Shown piece by piece: positions 32,813 to 43,864 of a stretch of 64,000 nt of DNA. This DNA is from Enchytraeus crypticus (lineage: Eukaryota; Annelida; Clitellata; Enchytraeida; Enchytraeidae). The notes beneath the pieces are model-generated. The model saw only the letters and a program-made list of their open reading frames with translations, ran no database searches and had not been told where the DNA came from. Location: positions 936,001-1,000,000 of the forward strand of contig CAJHZI010000203.1 in the NCBI GenBank assembly GCA_905160935.1. Direction: 5' to 3'. Position 1 is the first letter of the stretch, and the number at the start of each line of letters is the position of its first letter. Made by a program: the position numbers and the translations under genes.

Positions 32813-33147
32813 ATTTGCCGCACTCTCTAGCAGCTACATCTACCTGCTAATTGCTTTTGAGACATTGGGCCCAATCAACTCTGCGGCGTCTGACTTCATT
32901 AACGAATTAGGCAGGAGAACCAGTGCCGTTACAGGCGACCAACGTGAAACAGTCTCTTTATGGCAGCGCCTATCTATCGCACTCCAGCGTTTTAATGCTG
33001 TATGCATTCGTGGCACATAGGCGAATGCGGTCTCCCAGAGCGTAGAGGAACTATTTTAAATATTTTTTCATCGTTCTTTTAATTAAATAAAGTTCCTTTT
33101 TATCTTATATTCTAGCCCAGGGCCTTATACAGCCCAGGGCAATTAAT
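32813..33147 (+). pseudogene. RLE-LINE C-terminal fragment, second subfamily
   Basis: Reads LIAFETLGPINSAASDFINE, then GRRTSAVTGDQRETVSLWQR and LSIALQRFNAVCIRGT before a stop, aligning with the end of the 30253 protein but diverged. Its 3' untranslated region (TCTAGCCCAGGGCCTTATAC ... CCCAGGGCAATT) is unlike that of the first copy, so it belongs to a related but separate subfamily. It ends in (AAT)n at 33148 and begins in AAT-type repeat. Confidence 0.75.
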
Positions 33148-33151
33148 AATA

Positions 33152-33189
<38 letters not shown>

Positions 33190-33220
33190 TAATAATAATA
33201 ATAATAATTAATAATAATAA
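33148..33220. repeat. (AAT)n tail
   Basis: AAT array directly after the second RLE-LINE copy. The following 33221-33675 is unassigned and AT-rich. Confidence 0.9.
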
Positions 33221-33694
33221 AAGTTTAACTTCCGTTTTCTTATACATACGTATAATTAAACGTGAAGAAGACCGTGCAAACATCTACATATAAAAATAAT
33301 ACTATAAAAATAATAATATAAAAAATTAGCGAAAACAGTATAGGCCGACATGTCTGCCGGTAAATACTGGGTCTTTCGATTGCGGACTGTCCTACTAGGT
33401 TGTCGGACTTTCGAGAGTCGACAAGTGTTCATAAGAAATAAAATTCAAAATTGACTGTCCCATCAATAAACCCGTCGGCAGCTTTGCTATTGGGATAATT
33501 TGAATTATTTGATAGGGTGTCTTCCATTTAAATATACATACAGGAGGCATATAAAATTATATATTCAGTATAAAATTTCCTTTTCTACATGTATAATAAG
33601 AGTGCTTTGCTAAATTGTCTTTCACTTAGTTGTATAAAGGTATATAAAATTATATATCCATATTACAATTTATTAGTATATATATATATATATA

Positions 33695-34502
33695 TATCTC
33701 TCTTAGTGCACTGCCTACTGGCAGGTCCATGGTACATAACGCCTCCACCTTTCTCTGTCTTCCGCCTTCCTCTTCATTTCCACATATGAGTGGGTCTTTA
33801 AATCATATAACACACCTAATCTCGGCCTGCCCATGCCTCTTTTTCCTTTCATTCTACCTTCTATGACCTCTTTTAATAGACCTTCCCCCCTTAGAATGTG
33901 TCCTATCCATCTCTTTTTCCTATTTCTTAATACATTTATCAACTGTCTATCTGTACCAACTCTCTCCAGAACTTCCTCATTTGTAACCGTTTCTGTTCAG
34001 CTAATCCTTTCCATTCTTCTCCATATCCACATATCCATCCCCTTTAATTTCCTGATAAACTCCTTCCTTAAGGTCCATGCTTCACATCCATATACTAGCG
34101 TGGTTCATACCAGGGTTTTCATTATCGTTATATTGGTGACTTTCTTTAGGCGTTTTGTTAAAAGTTCTTTCCTATTATCGAAGGTCTCCTTTGTTTGAGC
34201 AGTCCTACTGCATATTTCCGTCTCACATTTCCCATCATCGGTTACAGTATGACCCAAATATGTGAAACTCCTTACCTATTCCAATTTCGTACCATTTATT
34301 GTGATATTAACTTCACCTTTATTATTGGACACTCTCATAACCTTGGTCTCTTTTATATTAATCTTCATGCCATATCTTAGGGCCGTATCATTCAGCCTAC
34401 CCATTATCTTCTGAAATCCAATCGCGCTGCCCGCTACCATTCCTTGGTCATCTGCAAATCGTACATATTGTAACAAATTCCCTCCTACTTTTATTCTTTA
34501 CA

Positions 34503-34505
<3 letters not shown>
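33695..34505 (-). pseudogene. LINE-R (RTE-like), longest copy
   Basis: The minus strand starts in the RT palm: MLQYVRFADDQGMVAGSAIG (34476 on) carries the FADD catalytic box, followed by KIMGRLNDTALRYGMKINIK and ETKVMRVSNNKGEVNITING. The middle part (34270-33950) reads with breaks through the YGCE-W-like block. The C-terminal piece 33942-33715 is NVLRNRKKRWIGHILRGEGL, KEVIEGRMKGKRGMGRPRLG and WRRYVPWTCQ. The 3' end touches a short (TA)n array at about 33680. The FADD box followed by this tail is what places all the shorter LINE-R fragments. Confidence 0.85.
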
Positions 34506-34554
<49 letters not shown>

Positions 34555-34560
34555 ACATAT
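34501..34560. repeat. (TA)n microsatellite
   Basis: Lies between two LINE-R ends, bordering the truncated 5' side of the copy at 33695-34505 and the 3' end of the scrap at 34567. Confidence 0.9.
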
Positions 34561-34566
34561 ATATCT

Positions 34567-34630
34567 TGCTGCACTGCTCACTGGCAGGTCTATGGTAAGT
34601 AACGCCTCCACTCTTCTCTGTCTTTCGGCG
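34567..34630 (-). mobile_element. LINE-R 3'-end scrap
   Basis: Reverse complement ends ACCTGCCAGTGAGCAGTGCA, the LINE-R tail, against (TA)n. Confidence 0.65.
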
Positions 34631-34687
34631 AATAGACACGAATGAAGGAATGTTGCCGCCCTATGTTCTCTACAGAACTCAAGGAAT

Positions 34688-34689
<2 letters not shown>

Positions 34690-34734
<45 letters not shown>

Positions 34735-34790
34735 CATATATATACATGTATATATACATATATATATATACTGTATATATATATATATAT
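34690..34790. repeat. (TA)n microsatellite
   Basis: Interrupted TA array with ACATGTATATA variants. Confidence 0.95.
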
Positions 34791-34796
34791 GAAGTT

Positions 34797-34884
34797 TTAG
34801 GTTTTAACGTCCGTTTCCTCATACAAGGATGATGTCAAAGACGTCCCCCACCACACGTCACCAGAAATAGATTCACCCAAACGA

Positions 34885-34890
<6 letters not shown>
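34797..34890 (-). mobile_element. LINE tail (GACGTTAAAAC type), reverse
   Basis: Reverse complement matches 3830-3910: GATCGTTTGGGTGAATC, GACGTC, then GTATGAGGAAACGGACGTTA. A second, shorter piece of the same tail is at 34978-35025. A (TA)n/(TTTA)n array (34888-34975) lies between the two. Confidence 0.65.
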
Positions 34891-34926
<36 letters not shown>

Positions 34927-35040
34927 TATTTATTTATTTATATTTACATACATGTATATACGTATATATATATGTAATGGTTTAACGTCCGTTTCCCTAT
35001 ACAAGGATGATGACAGGGAATAAATAAATTATATTTTTAC

Positions 35041-35400
35041 TCCGTGTTGTGTGGTTGGACAACTGCAGAATAGGGCAACCGTAAACAATCTGCTGCATGT
35101 ACGTAAGAGGCGATTAAAGCAGGAGCTGAGAATGGCAAGAGAGTACCCACCTCACTGTGAAATATTTTCCCCTAGGATTAAATGGCTATTAATCCATCTA
35201 ACTGAGGAAGGCAGAGGGAAACCACATCAGAAGACATACTTTTCTCAAGCTATAGGCTACATAAGGTATGGATAAGGCAGAGACTTTGTGAATGGATTAA
35301 CTTGTTGATCCAAGGAGTGGTCTTATGATGTTGAGAAAGCGGACTTTGTGTATGAATATGTACCTTGAACCTGCCACTTGGCTGTGCAATGAAGAAGATT
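35041..35400 (+). mobile_element. Family B element
   Basis: Full-length plus-strand copy: 5' CCGTGTTGTGTGGTTGGACA, 3' CTTGGCTGTGCAATGAAGAA. A short frame inside (35051-35275) is not a gene. A TA-rich array follows at 35429-35534. Confidence 0.75.
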
Positions 35401-35428
35401 GATATACAAATTACATATAAATAATTAT

Positions 35429-35440
35429 ATATATATATAT

Positions 35441-35534
<94 letters not shown>
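35429..35534. repeat. (TA)n microsatellite
   Basis: TA array with one CATGTGTGTATA interruption. Bases 35535-35900 are AT-rich and unassigned. Confidence 0.95.
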
Positions 35535-36422
35535 CTTTAGCTTTATATAAATATAGTCACATATTTAATTCTTTTGGTATCGTTTTGTTGTTTAAGACTC
35601 ATACTATCTATTAATTCTAAAATAATTAATTATATTGACAAATAAAATAAATTGTATTTTTACTAAATTACCAATAGTTATATAATAAAGTTTATGTATT
35701 ATTTAAGTAGTATTGTTGGCAAAACATTTTAATGGGCTTTGTATCCAGTGTCTAGAATGAAATATTGCAGTTACAAATAAATCATTGTAAAATTATTAAT
35801 GCAACATTTTTTAAAAATAAAGTAGGCTACTCATTGTTTCCACAAATTTTGTTTCAGCTTTATCTGAGGAACTTACAAAATAAAATGAAGCATACTCCTC
35901 AAGTGTATGATAATATAAACTTTATTTCACCAATACATGGTGGTTTCAAAGAAAGATATAGAAAAAAGAAATAAAAATAAACGAAAAGAAACAACACTTT
36001 GCATACAAGTACAGCCAAGCAATGCAAACCTAGTAGTTTACAAGTGACAAAAAAAATCAAATCAGCTCAATTATTCATTAGAATATTCAATATGTAGCAT
36101 TTTGTCAACGTAGATCCAAACTTTTAATAGTACGATAGCAACAGAATCTACAAACGAAATATTATATTTCCTTTGTAAGCTTTCAAATTCTAAATAATCT
36201 GGATGATCTAATTCCATCCCTTTAATAATTTTGGCATCCATACTAATTTGTTTAAAAAATTATGTCTATGGTATTCATATAAGATACTCAAAGGCCAAAA
36301 ACCAAAATAATATTGACACCACATAATTACTTCCTTGTCAGCGTATGAAAGATCTTCGAAAAGATACTGTCATATGCTCTACTCATACTCTTTAAGTCTG
36401 AATCTCGCAAGGCACTTATTGT

Positions 36423-36473
36423 CATTGCTATATGACACTGCTGCTGCCACAGCAGCAGTGTCATATAGCAATG
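36423..36473. repeat. Perfect 24-bp inverted repeat with 3-base loop
   Basis: Arm 36423-36446 (CATTGCTATATGACACTGCT then GCTG), loop CCA, exact reverse complement at 36450-36473. It lies inside the decayed C-terminal part of LINE-D copy 1, where copy 2 has no such palindrome. Fold-back of this quality is typical of a template-switch mutation or a sequencing/assembly artefact. Confidence 0.95.
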
Positions 36474-36659
36474 CTGATACACCATTACTATCAATCAGTT
36501 TAAGAATGACATCTTCAGAAGCTTTTCTTCCCAGCCTTCCTAAAATGGTGTTAGCAGCTTAAAAAATTTCCCTTTTGATTCTTCCCATTGGCATTTAAAA
36601 TTTTTTGCCTTACAAATAGTGAGTCTTAAGTATTTAATAGATTAAATTGCAACTCCAAA

Positions 36660-37730
36660 TTAATTGCAATCCCAATTAATTGCAACCCCTTGAATACTTA
36701 AAGATGAGCATGAATAGCTACACCTTGGGCCTATTCTTATACAATGGCATTTTGACACATTTATTGGCAAATCTAACTCATTGAAAACATTATCACATAT
36801 ATCGAACATAAGCTGTAAATCAGTAACCGATGCACTAATCAAAATTAAATCATCAGCATACATGAAGCTGTCAAAGCATTTATAATTAACAAAGCATCCT
36901 AAATTAGATTGCTCTAATACACTCAATATATTATGCACAAATAATGTTAATAAAATGGGTGACAGAACTCCTCCTTGTTTAACACCAGATAATAGAGGCA
37001 CACAATTAGACATACAATTCTTCCATTCAACAGTTGTAGAGTTTTTGGAAAACCAATTTTCTAGCACATTTAATACACATTTATTTACACCTCTGTTCTT
37101 CAACATACATAAAATGCCATAACCATTGCATTTATCAAAAGCTTTTTTCAGATCAATTACCCCAATATTTACTGTAGTGTTTCTATTATTGAAGTAATTA
37201 ACAACTTTTCTAAGATTATGCAAGGCGTCAGTGCAACCGACTTTTTGTTTAAATCCAAATTGCCTTGTGGAGGTTTCAAAACTAACATATCTTAAAATGC
37301 AGTATTCAAAAATTTGTGATATTATTGGGCATATCGCTATTCCCCGAAAGTCGTCGGCAGACAAATTTTTTTTGTGCCCCTTAAATTTCGGTGTTGGCGC
37401 AGTAATGCCAACACCGAACTCATCAGGAACTTTTCCCAACTTCAACATTATATTAAATAGAGTTCTTAGAATTATAATTAAAGACGGATGTGCAAAAGCA
37501 ATGTGCTCAATTGTTAACCCATATGCACCGGGAGCTTTGTTTGCTTCAATGCTATTAATTGCTTTATCAATGGCTTCAACTTCAATATAGCATTCATTTT
37601 CTGTATTTTCATATACACCCTTTTTACAAAAATAGCTATTCCGAAAAGTTTGGTGTTTTTCTAATGAGTTTTGTGTGCAGGCATTTTTTATATTATTAGC
37701 AAGAGCGTTAATAAGTAAGCGTGGTGACAT
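36660..37730 (-). pseudogene. LINE-D reverse transcriptase, partial
   Basis: A 356-residue open piece of a LINE polyprotein. Order: IDKAINSIEANKAPGAYGLT (fingers), DDFRGIAICPIISQIFEYCI, QFGFKQKVGCTDALHNLRKV, NIGVIDLKKAFDKCNGYGIL (motif A), VPLLSGVKQGGVLSPILLTL (B), DSFMYADDLILISASVTDLQ (C, YADD at the catalytic centre) and KCHCIRIGPRCSYSCSSLSI (D/E region). The RIGPR block is shared with LINE-D copy 2. No N-terminal endonuclease, and a stop follows the RIGPR region, so this is a truncated relic although the RT core itself is open. Clade (jockey/I group) not settled. Confidence 0.8.
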
Positions 37731-37904
37731 TAGAAGCTTCGATACTATGATCCAAAAAATGCATATGAACTAGTGAAGATTAGTAACAGTTTTAAAACAA
37801 AGTATGCCAACTATAAAAATTGGAAAATTCAGGATTAAATTATCTTTTAAATTTGTTACACCAACCGAATGATAATCATATTAATCTTTTAAATTTTGAA
37901 TATT

Positions 37905-38060
37905 ACTAAATAGTAATAGAAGTAGTAGTAACATTAATAGTAGTAATGTAAATAGCAGTATTAGTAGTAATAGTAGTGTTCATAATAATAATAGCAGTAG
38001 TAGGTGTAAAAGAAGTAGTAGTGAAGATAAGGCAATAAGAGTAATATAATAATAATAATA
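37905..38060. repeat. (AGT)n / (AAT)n trinucleotide tract
   Basis: Mixed AGT/AAT units that lead into an RLE-LINE tail at about 38060. Confidence 0.85.
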
Positions 38061-38115
38061 CGATTCAGCACGTATTGCTTGAATCGTTTTTATCAAATCC
38101 CAGGTTCTTTACACC
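38055..38115 (+). mobile_element. RLE-LINE 3'-UTR-only copy
   Basis: CGATTCAGCACGTATTGCTT and GGTTCTTTACACCGGGGTAA match the untranslated end of the 30253 element, with (AAT)n directly before. The insertion was truncated to about 60 bases. Confidence 0.75.
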
Positions 38116-38182
38116 GGGGTAAAATTTAAAACATTAATAATAAAATAATAAAAAAGATAAAAATATAATAATAATAATAATA

Positions 38183-38400
38183 ATTGGCATAGGCAGACTT
38201 AATGCAGAGAAAACCGGCGATAAGCGAGAGACATCTTTTCTTTGGCAAAGGCTTTCCATGACTTTGCAAAGATTTAATGCAGTCTGCTTCAATAATTCTT
38301 TTAAGCCGATTGATGACCTCGAGTAGCCGGGCGGCGATTCAGCACGTATTGCTTGAATCGTTTTTGTCAAACCCCAGATTCTTTACACCGGGGTAAAAAA
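38183..38400 (+). pseudogene. RLE-LINE C-terminal copy in (AAT)n
   Basis: Begins in (AAT)n (38140-38182) with GGCATAGGCAGACTTAATGC and continues through the last coding part (RLNAEKTGDKRETSFLWQRL) to the same 3' untranslated region, ending in AATAATAAT. Close in sequence to the 30253 copy, so recent. 38416-38560 is unassigned. Confidence 0.8.
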
Positions 38401-39371
38401 TAATAATAATATTAAAGTTTGACACTCACTCTTCTCATTAGCTTGATGAAATATAAAGTAGTTGTCAGGTACCTGATTCTACAAATTTGTCTGAGGTAAA
38501 ATGAGGTCCTGAGATTAATTGTTCCAGGGCTTAAATAGTAAATTCCAAATAATATACCTCTTATAATTATTTTTGAATCTTTACCTATCCTCGATTTTCG
38601 ACAGAAACTAGATATCCTAAAAAATCGAGTAGTCTAAAAACGGCGTCGTCGTCTTACTGCCGATCAGTGCGGACGTATGAATAGAGCTATGACTGAGTGT
38701 GACAATATCTCTGTTGACATAACTGATAATAATACCACAGCTAGGGTGATTAACGAGTTACTGTGTTACATTAAATGTAACTACGGCAAACCTTCAACTG
38801 TTAGATTAATGAGTATAATCAGTGATTTTTACTCTTCTGATAATGTCACTCTAGCCAAGGAACTGCTCGCTGATGTAGAAGAAAAATTGAAATAATTTTG
38901 AAGACCCATTATACTATGCTAAATCTAAAGCGCATACGGATTACAAAAGAGATGCTAAGCTTGCTAAACAAAAATCTAATAGAACTGTCTCAGATAATTT
39001 GCAGTGAAGTCTCTTAAATTACAATAGCAGTAAATTTTGGAGATGCTGGCAAGGTTATTTTAAAAGCAATGACTCTAAGAAGACAAAAGTGCTGACGGTT
39101 TCCAGGATAGTTTTGACACTGCCAATCATATTGGAAACAACTTTAAATCTGCCTGTAATCCTAATTCAGAGACTTATCATACTAAAATGAAAAAATATAC
39201 GCTACTCAAAAAGCCATTTACTCAAATTGTGAGAACGACTGTATTGTAGATGTAGAATCAGCGTGTAAAGCTGTTGATTTTTTAGATCTCAATAAAGCGG
39301 CAGGGTTATGACGGGTTGACAGTTGAGCATATTATGTTTAGTCATGAATCAGTTATTATTGAACTGAATAG

Positions 39372-40045
39372 ATGTTGTTACAGTTTAACGTCGATCTCGG
39401 AAGACGACGATGATGTTGTTTGGGGAAACTAACTATAGAACTCAGGTACGTGATCTGCTGTCATAAAGCCAGATAGGCCGCTAACAATGTGAGAGACTGT
39501 GAAGAACTTGACACGAGAGGCTTTATTCATTTAATACTATTAACTTTATTATTATAGTTATTATCTAAATTAAGTTACAGTACCGTAAAACAATTATGCT
39601 CTGATATTGAATTTCTACATCGACCAGGTCCTAACCAGCACAGCAGGGGGGTGCATATTTCCGATGGCACCTTCGCGGGCCGAGCCCGAAGGCCCCGCTT
39701 CAATTGCGTTCAACAGAGAAGTCCAATAGAAAGTAACTACAGAATGAACCGCTTTGCATCTAAACACAGCATCGACTGAATAGAATGAACAGCAACTAAC
39801 TAAACTAACTTTGCGGCCTAAAGCCTACAAACACTCATCGCAACGTAATGCCGCAGAGGAACGTATTCCCAAAACATTACCATAGAAGTAGCTAACTTAT
39901 AATCTTAAACAAATACGCAGTTTCCCGATAGAATGCCGGATAAGATTAGCAGCTTCTAGGAAAATATGCAATGTTCTAGAAAACAGCCAAACTTGATAGC
40001 TTACAACAATAATATGCTTAACCTCAGTACCACTACATCTAATCA
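39372..40045. mobile_element. Insertion splitting LINE-D copy 2
   Basis: LINE-D protein similarity stops at about 39372 and resumes at about 40045. The inserted sequence has no frame of interest; a GC-rich block lies at 39655-39715. The left end AGATGTTGTTACAG and the reverse complement of the right end AGATGTAGTGGTACTGAGG are loosely similar, which could be terminal repeats, but this is weak. Confidence 0.45.
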
Positions 40046-40795
40046 TTCATTTCCTTTTTAATATTATTCTTCGTACTGGTGTGGTGCCTGATTCTTTTGG
40101 TACCGGAAAAACTATACACATACCGAAATTTAAAGGTTATTAAAGAGCAGTCCCTGCTGATGATTGCAGAGGAATTACTATCTGTCCAATTTTATGGAAA
40201 ATATTTGAACATTGTATTAAGAAATTTATTGACATTTCGACATCAGTGAGGCAATTTGGGTTCATGATTATTTCATGACCCAAATTATGTCTGATTATGA
40301 TTATGTCTGTTGTGTGAACGCTCTGCATTCGTTGCGGAAGGTCATAAATTATTTCAATGCAAAGAAGAGTACTGTTAACGTTGGAGTATTTGATCTTCAG
40401 AAAGCTTTTGAAAAATGTAGTAGTTTTGGTATTTTGCACATGTTGTAAGCTAAAAGTGGTAACTTTCGAATCATTAATATTTTTGAAAACTAGTTAAGTA
40501 AGAACAGCACTACTGTTAATTGGTGCGATTCTGTATCAGATTATGTCCCTTTATTGTCGGGAGTCAAGCAGGGTGGAATTTTCTAACCATTACTGTTTGC
40601 GCTTTATGTTGACGCTGTTTTTGATATACTTGAACAATCTAAATATGGATGTTTTATTAATTACAACTGCTACAATAGTTTTATGTACGCAGATGATATT
40701 ATACTGCTCAGTATTTCAGTCACCGATCTGCAATATCTATTTAATGTGTGTTATAGTGTTTTTACTGAATTATATCTGCCTATAAATATATCAAA

Positions 40796-41284
40796 ATGTC
40801 ATTTATGAGAATCGGTCCAAGGTTTAATGCTCCTTCTAAACCATTGACTATTCAGAATAGTCATATTAATTGGGTTGACAGTATTTGTAATCTTGGTGTA
40901 TTTATTAATAGAGCAAAGTCGTTTAAATGTCACTGGAATGATAGTAACGGCACAATTCTACGCTGCTGTAAATATGATACTAGGGAGACTAGGTTCAAAT
41001 GCAGCAATAGATGTCTTGTTGAAATTAGGCCTAATATATTCTCAAGATTCCTTTATTACTTTTGGGATTCTGATTTATCTCTGTCTAATGCTGAACTGAA
41101 AGATTTCTGTAATGCTTACAATAATGTGCACTGTAAAAATTTTCAAACCTTTGATAAAGGTACTATATCGCATTGCCAGTGGTATTGTGGCTTTTGGCCA
41201 TTTGATTTACTCTATCTGAATCATACGAATTTTTCTTACATAAGCAAATTTCCTCTGGATGCTTGGATAGTAAACTATTGGTAA
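40796..41284 (+). pseudogene. LINE-D C-terminal region
   Basis: Open 162-residue piece: MSFMRIGPRFNAPSKPLTIQ, WVDSICNLGVFINRAKSFKC, then a frameshifted stretch and HCQWYCGFWPFDLLYLNHTN. Corresponds to the thumb and C-terminal part after the YADD box. The Cys-rich patch at 50-75 is part of this family's tail, not a separate zinc finger. No function left. Confidence 0.7.
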
Positions 41285-41519
41285 AATTAGATAAAAAGTT
41301 TGGACTTATTTTGAAGGTATATTGACCTAATTATATTTTTGAAAGCCGATCCTAAGATGAATGGCAATTTTAGTTTAAATTTCTCTATTTGTGGACTCAT
41401 TAATGGTTAATCCGTACTTTCTGTTATTCTGTTCGTTCAATATTTTCATTTCTTGTTCTATTTATACTGCCATGTATTTAGGTGAATAAATATCATATAT
41501 AACTTCAACGACTGTGATA

Positions 41520-42160
41520 AATTAAAACTGGATTTAATACGAAAAGAAATAAAATAATTCACGAATATGCAGTAGAGTGAAAATTACAACTATTTCAAAT
41601 AGCACGAGTAAGCGAATTTCGTATAACTTCAAATTTTATTTTTGTATCGAATTAAAGTTCATTTTAAATATCGCAAAAGCAACTACTTTAAATAAAATAC
41701 AATTAATTTTGACACACAAATTACTACAACGCTCTCTAGAAAAATTCCTACGCTTTACATAAATTTTCACTCGACTATTCGCCTACTAGGATTCCTTCTA
41801 GTGTAATCCCTAAGTTAGAATATATCAGTGGAACTCTCTTCCCAGTTTGATCATCATCAGATCACTTTCTTCACATCGACTGTTCGATGGACTATAAATA
41901 GTTTGAATAACCGAACCCTTCGAAATACTTTTGAATTCGACTACTACTTTGATTCTTCAAATCTCTTAAATCTCTTTTCAACGTGGCACGTTTTACGTCC
42001 GTGTTGTCACTCCTTCATCTTGGATCCCCCTAGTTCCTGTCTAGGCATGCCCTCATTGGATACTTGCCCTACCTTAGGTGCCGTCTAGGCTCACACTTTA
42101 ATAAAACCCAATACTTTAATCTTTAATTTACTTATACAGAAGTATTAGTTAAACACTTTA
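41520..42160. other. Unassigned DNA
   Basis: A slightly less AT-rich patch at 41860-42090 has an open frame of 86 codons without a known motif. Confidence 0.35.
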
Positions 42161-42168
42161 CTTGAAAT

Positions 42169-43784
42169 TAGAGATAAGAATTAAACCGAAAACGAACCGA
42201 ACTATACCCTAAAATCTGGAATTTTGACCGAACCGAACCCAAACCCCGACTTTGTCCAAACCGAACCGAACCGATCTCTTGAACTTCCTTTCTGCTTAGC
42301 CAGCCTCGGGAGAACATAGCCATTTTCTTTCTGCTATTTTTCAAAGTCTGCAGTAAGACATTATGGAAAATGTGTAACATTATATAGAGATAATGATAAC
42401 AATACATATATTAGTTTTTGTATTTACATGTTTCAAAGAATTTAATAGCAAATATTCAGGCAAGGCTGGTTCCGACACAACTTTTAAAATTAATAACAGA
42501 TAGCGATACAATGGAATGGTAGCGTTATGGAGGAATGATAGCGGGAACGAGACTGGTCTACAGAAGATAATGAATAATCTGAATGATACGGCATTGAAAT
42601 ATGGAATGAAGATTAACTTCAAAGAGACAAAAGTGATTAGGGTATCCCAGAATAGAGTTAAAGTCAATATTATAATAAATATAATGAAATTGGAACATGT
42701 AAGGAGTTTCAAATATTTATGTCATGCTATAACAGATGATGGGAAATGTGAGACTGAAATTTTAAGTAGGATTGCACAAGCAAAAGAGACTTGCGATAAT
42801 AGGAAATAACTTTTAATAAAATGTCTAAAGAAAGTCACAAAGATAACGATAGCGAAAATCTTGGTATGGACCACGCTATGATAGCCTTTGGATGAGAAAC
42901 ATGGACATCAAGGAAAAAACATCAGGAAACTAGATGCATTGGAAATGTGTATATGGAGAAGAAACGAAAGGATTAACTGGACTCAAATAAACTGCTAGTT
43001 TCAAATTTAAAACCATAATATAATTTATGAAGTTTATTACTGGTTCAGTTGATAGCAAACGGTATATATTGTGATAATTTTCTGTCGATGCATGCCTACG
43101 CAACACGTGTTTACCAAATCGTCCTTATTTAATATTTTATGTTAATAAATTGCACTTTTCTTTAAAATATTGTAAATATTTTATTCAAGACTTAAACCAC
43201 TTATTTCTAAACGTTTCTAATATATAGGACTAGCGACAAATTTTATTTTTAAATTGATGAAGCATTCTACATTTTGATTATAATCAAGGAGAATATTTCA
43301 GATACAGTAATAAAGCTAAATATCTATTTTATGAATATTTGTTAGTCAACTTACAATATTTTAAGAAATGTAGCCTACAGGAATTAATCCCACTCCTCTC
43401 CTTTTTACATTGCCAAATTTTTATTCAGGTGAAAAATATGGCAGTTATTATGACTTCATGTATTTTAAGCACATTTACTAAAAACTAATTTAAGCATGTT
43501 TATATAATAATTATGATTATTATAAGTAATGTTAAAAATTGCAACATTATTCAAACAAAACCATTTCGAACTCGAATCGAGCTCCTGTGAGGTGGAAAGC
43601 AAGCCGAACCCGAACCGAACCAGAACCCTTGCTAGAAGGATGCCGAACCGAAATATCATTTTCAACCAACCGAACCGAACCGAACTCTCAAATTGTCAAC
43701 TGCTAACCGAACCCGAATCGAACCGAACTTTCATTTTCAACGAACCGAGCCGAACACTGGAAATTCATAAAATTGCCATCTCTA
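42169..43784. mobile_element. hAT-like element 3 with (CCGAA)n subterminal repeats
   Basis: A perfect 8-base duplication CTTGAAAT (42161-42168 and 43785-43792) brackets a 1616-base element. Ends are TAGAGATAAGAATT on the left and, as reverse complement of the right, TAGAGATGGCAATTTTATGA. Both sides carry CCGAACCGAACC-type arrays (42184-42275; 43593-43752). No transposase remains. A LINE-R fragment (42510-42990) is nested inside. The duplication size and ends fit hAT. Confidence 0.85.
42510..42990 (+). pseudogene. LINE-R fragment nested in hAT-like element 3
   Basis: Encodes ETGLQKIMNNLNDTALKYGM, KINFKETKVIRVSQNRVKVN and SFKYLCHAITDDGKCETEIL, then a frameshift and the LEMCIWRRNERINWTQ part. 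Corresponds to the RT thumb and YGCE-W region. Both ends truncated. Confidence 0.8.
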
Positions 43785-43864
43785 CTTGAAATACAATTAC
43801 AATACAAATACATACTAAATAAATTGAATCAAGCTTTGACAGTGGGCCTTTTATGGTTTTTATT

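Larger units (their letters stand above)
35905..37740 (-). mobile_element. LINE-D copy 1 (minus strand)
   Basis: Contains the RT frame 37730-36660 and, beyond its stop, a broken C-terminal continuation: near 36310-36100 the minus strand reads CQYYFGFWPLSILYEYHRHN and MDAKIIKGMELDHPDYLEFE, matching CQWYCGFWPFDLLYLNHTNF in LINE-D copy 2. AATAAA in sense near 35915 suggests the 3' end. No endonuclease domain remains upstream of 37740. It lies head to head with copy 2. Confidence 0.75.
38560..41500 (+). mobile_element. LINE-D copy 2 (plus strand), interrupted
   Basis: Decayed but long. 38640-38895 encodes RRRRLTADQCGRMNRAMTEC and LLADVEEKLK, the region before the RT. 39300-39360 reads into IMFSHESVIIEL. 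From about 40045 the RT continues: FNIILRTGVVPDSFGTGKTI, ADDCRGITICPILWKIFEHC, a broken VQFGF...ALHSLRKV block, YADD-like YADDI at 40685-40699, then MSFMRIGPRFNAPSKPLTIQ (40796 on) and the C-terminal FGFWP-type block. AATAAA near 41485 marks the probable 3' end. An insertion of about 670 bases (39372-40045) splits the RT. Confidence 0.75.
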
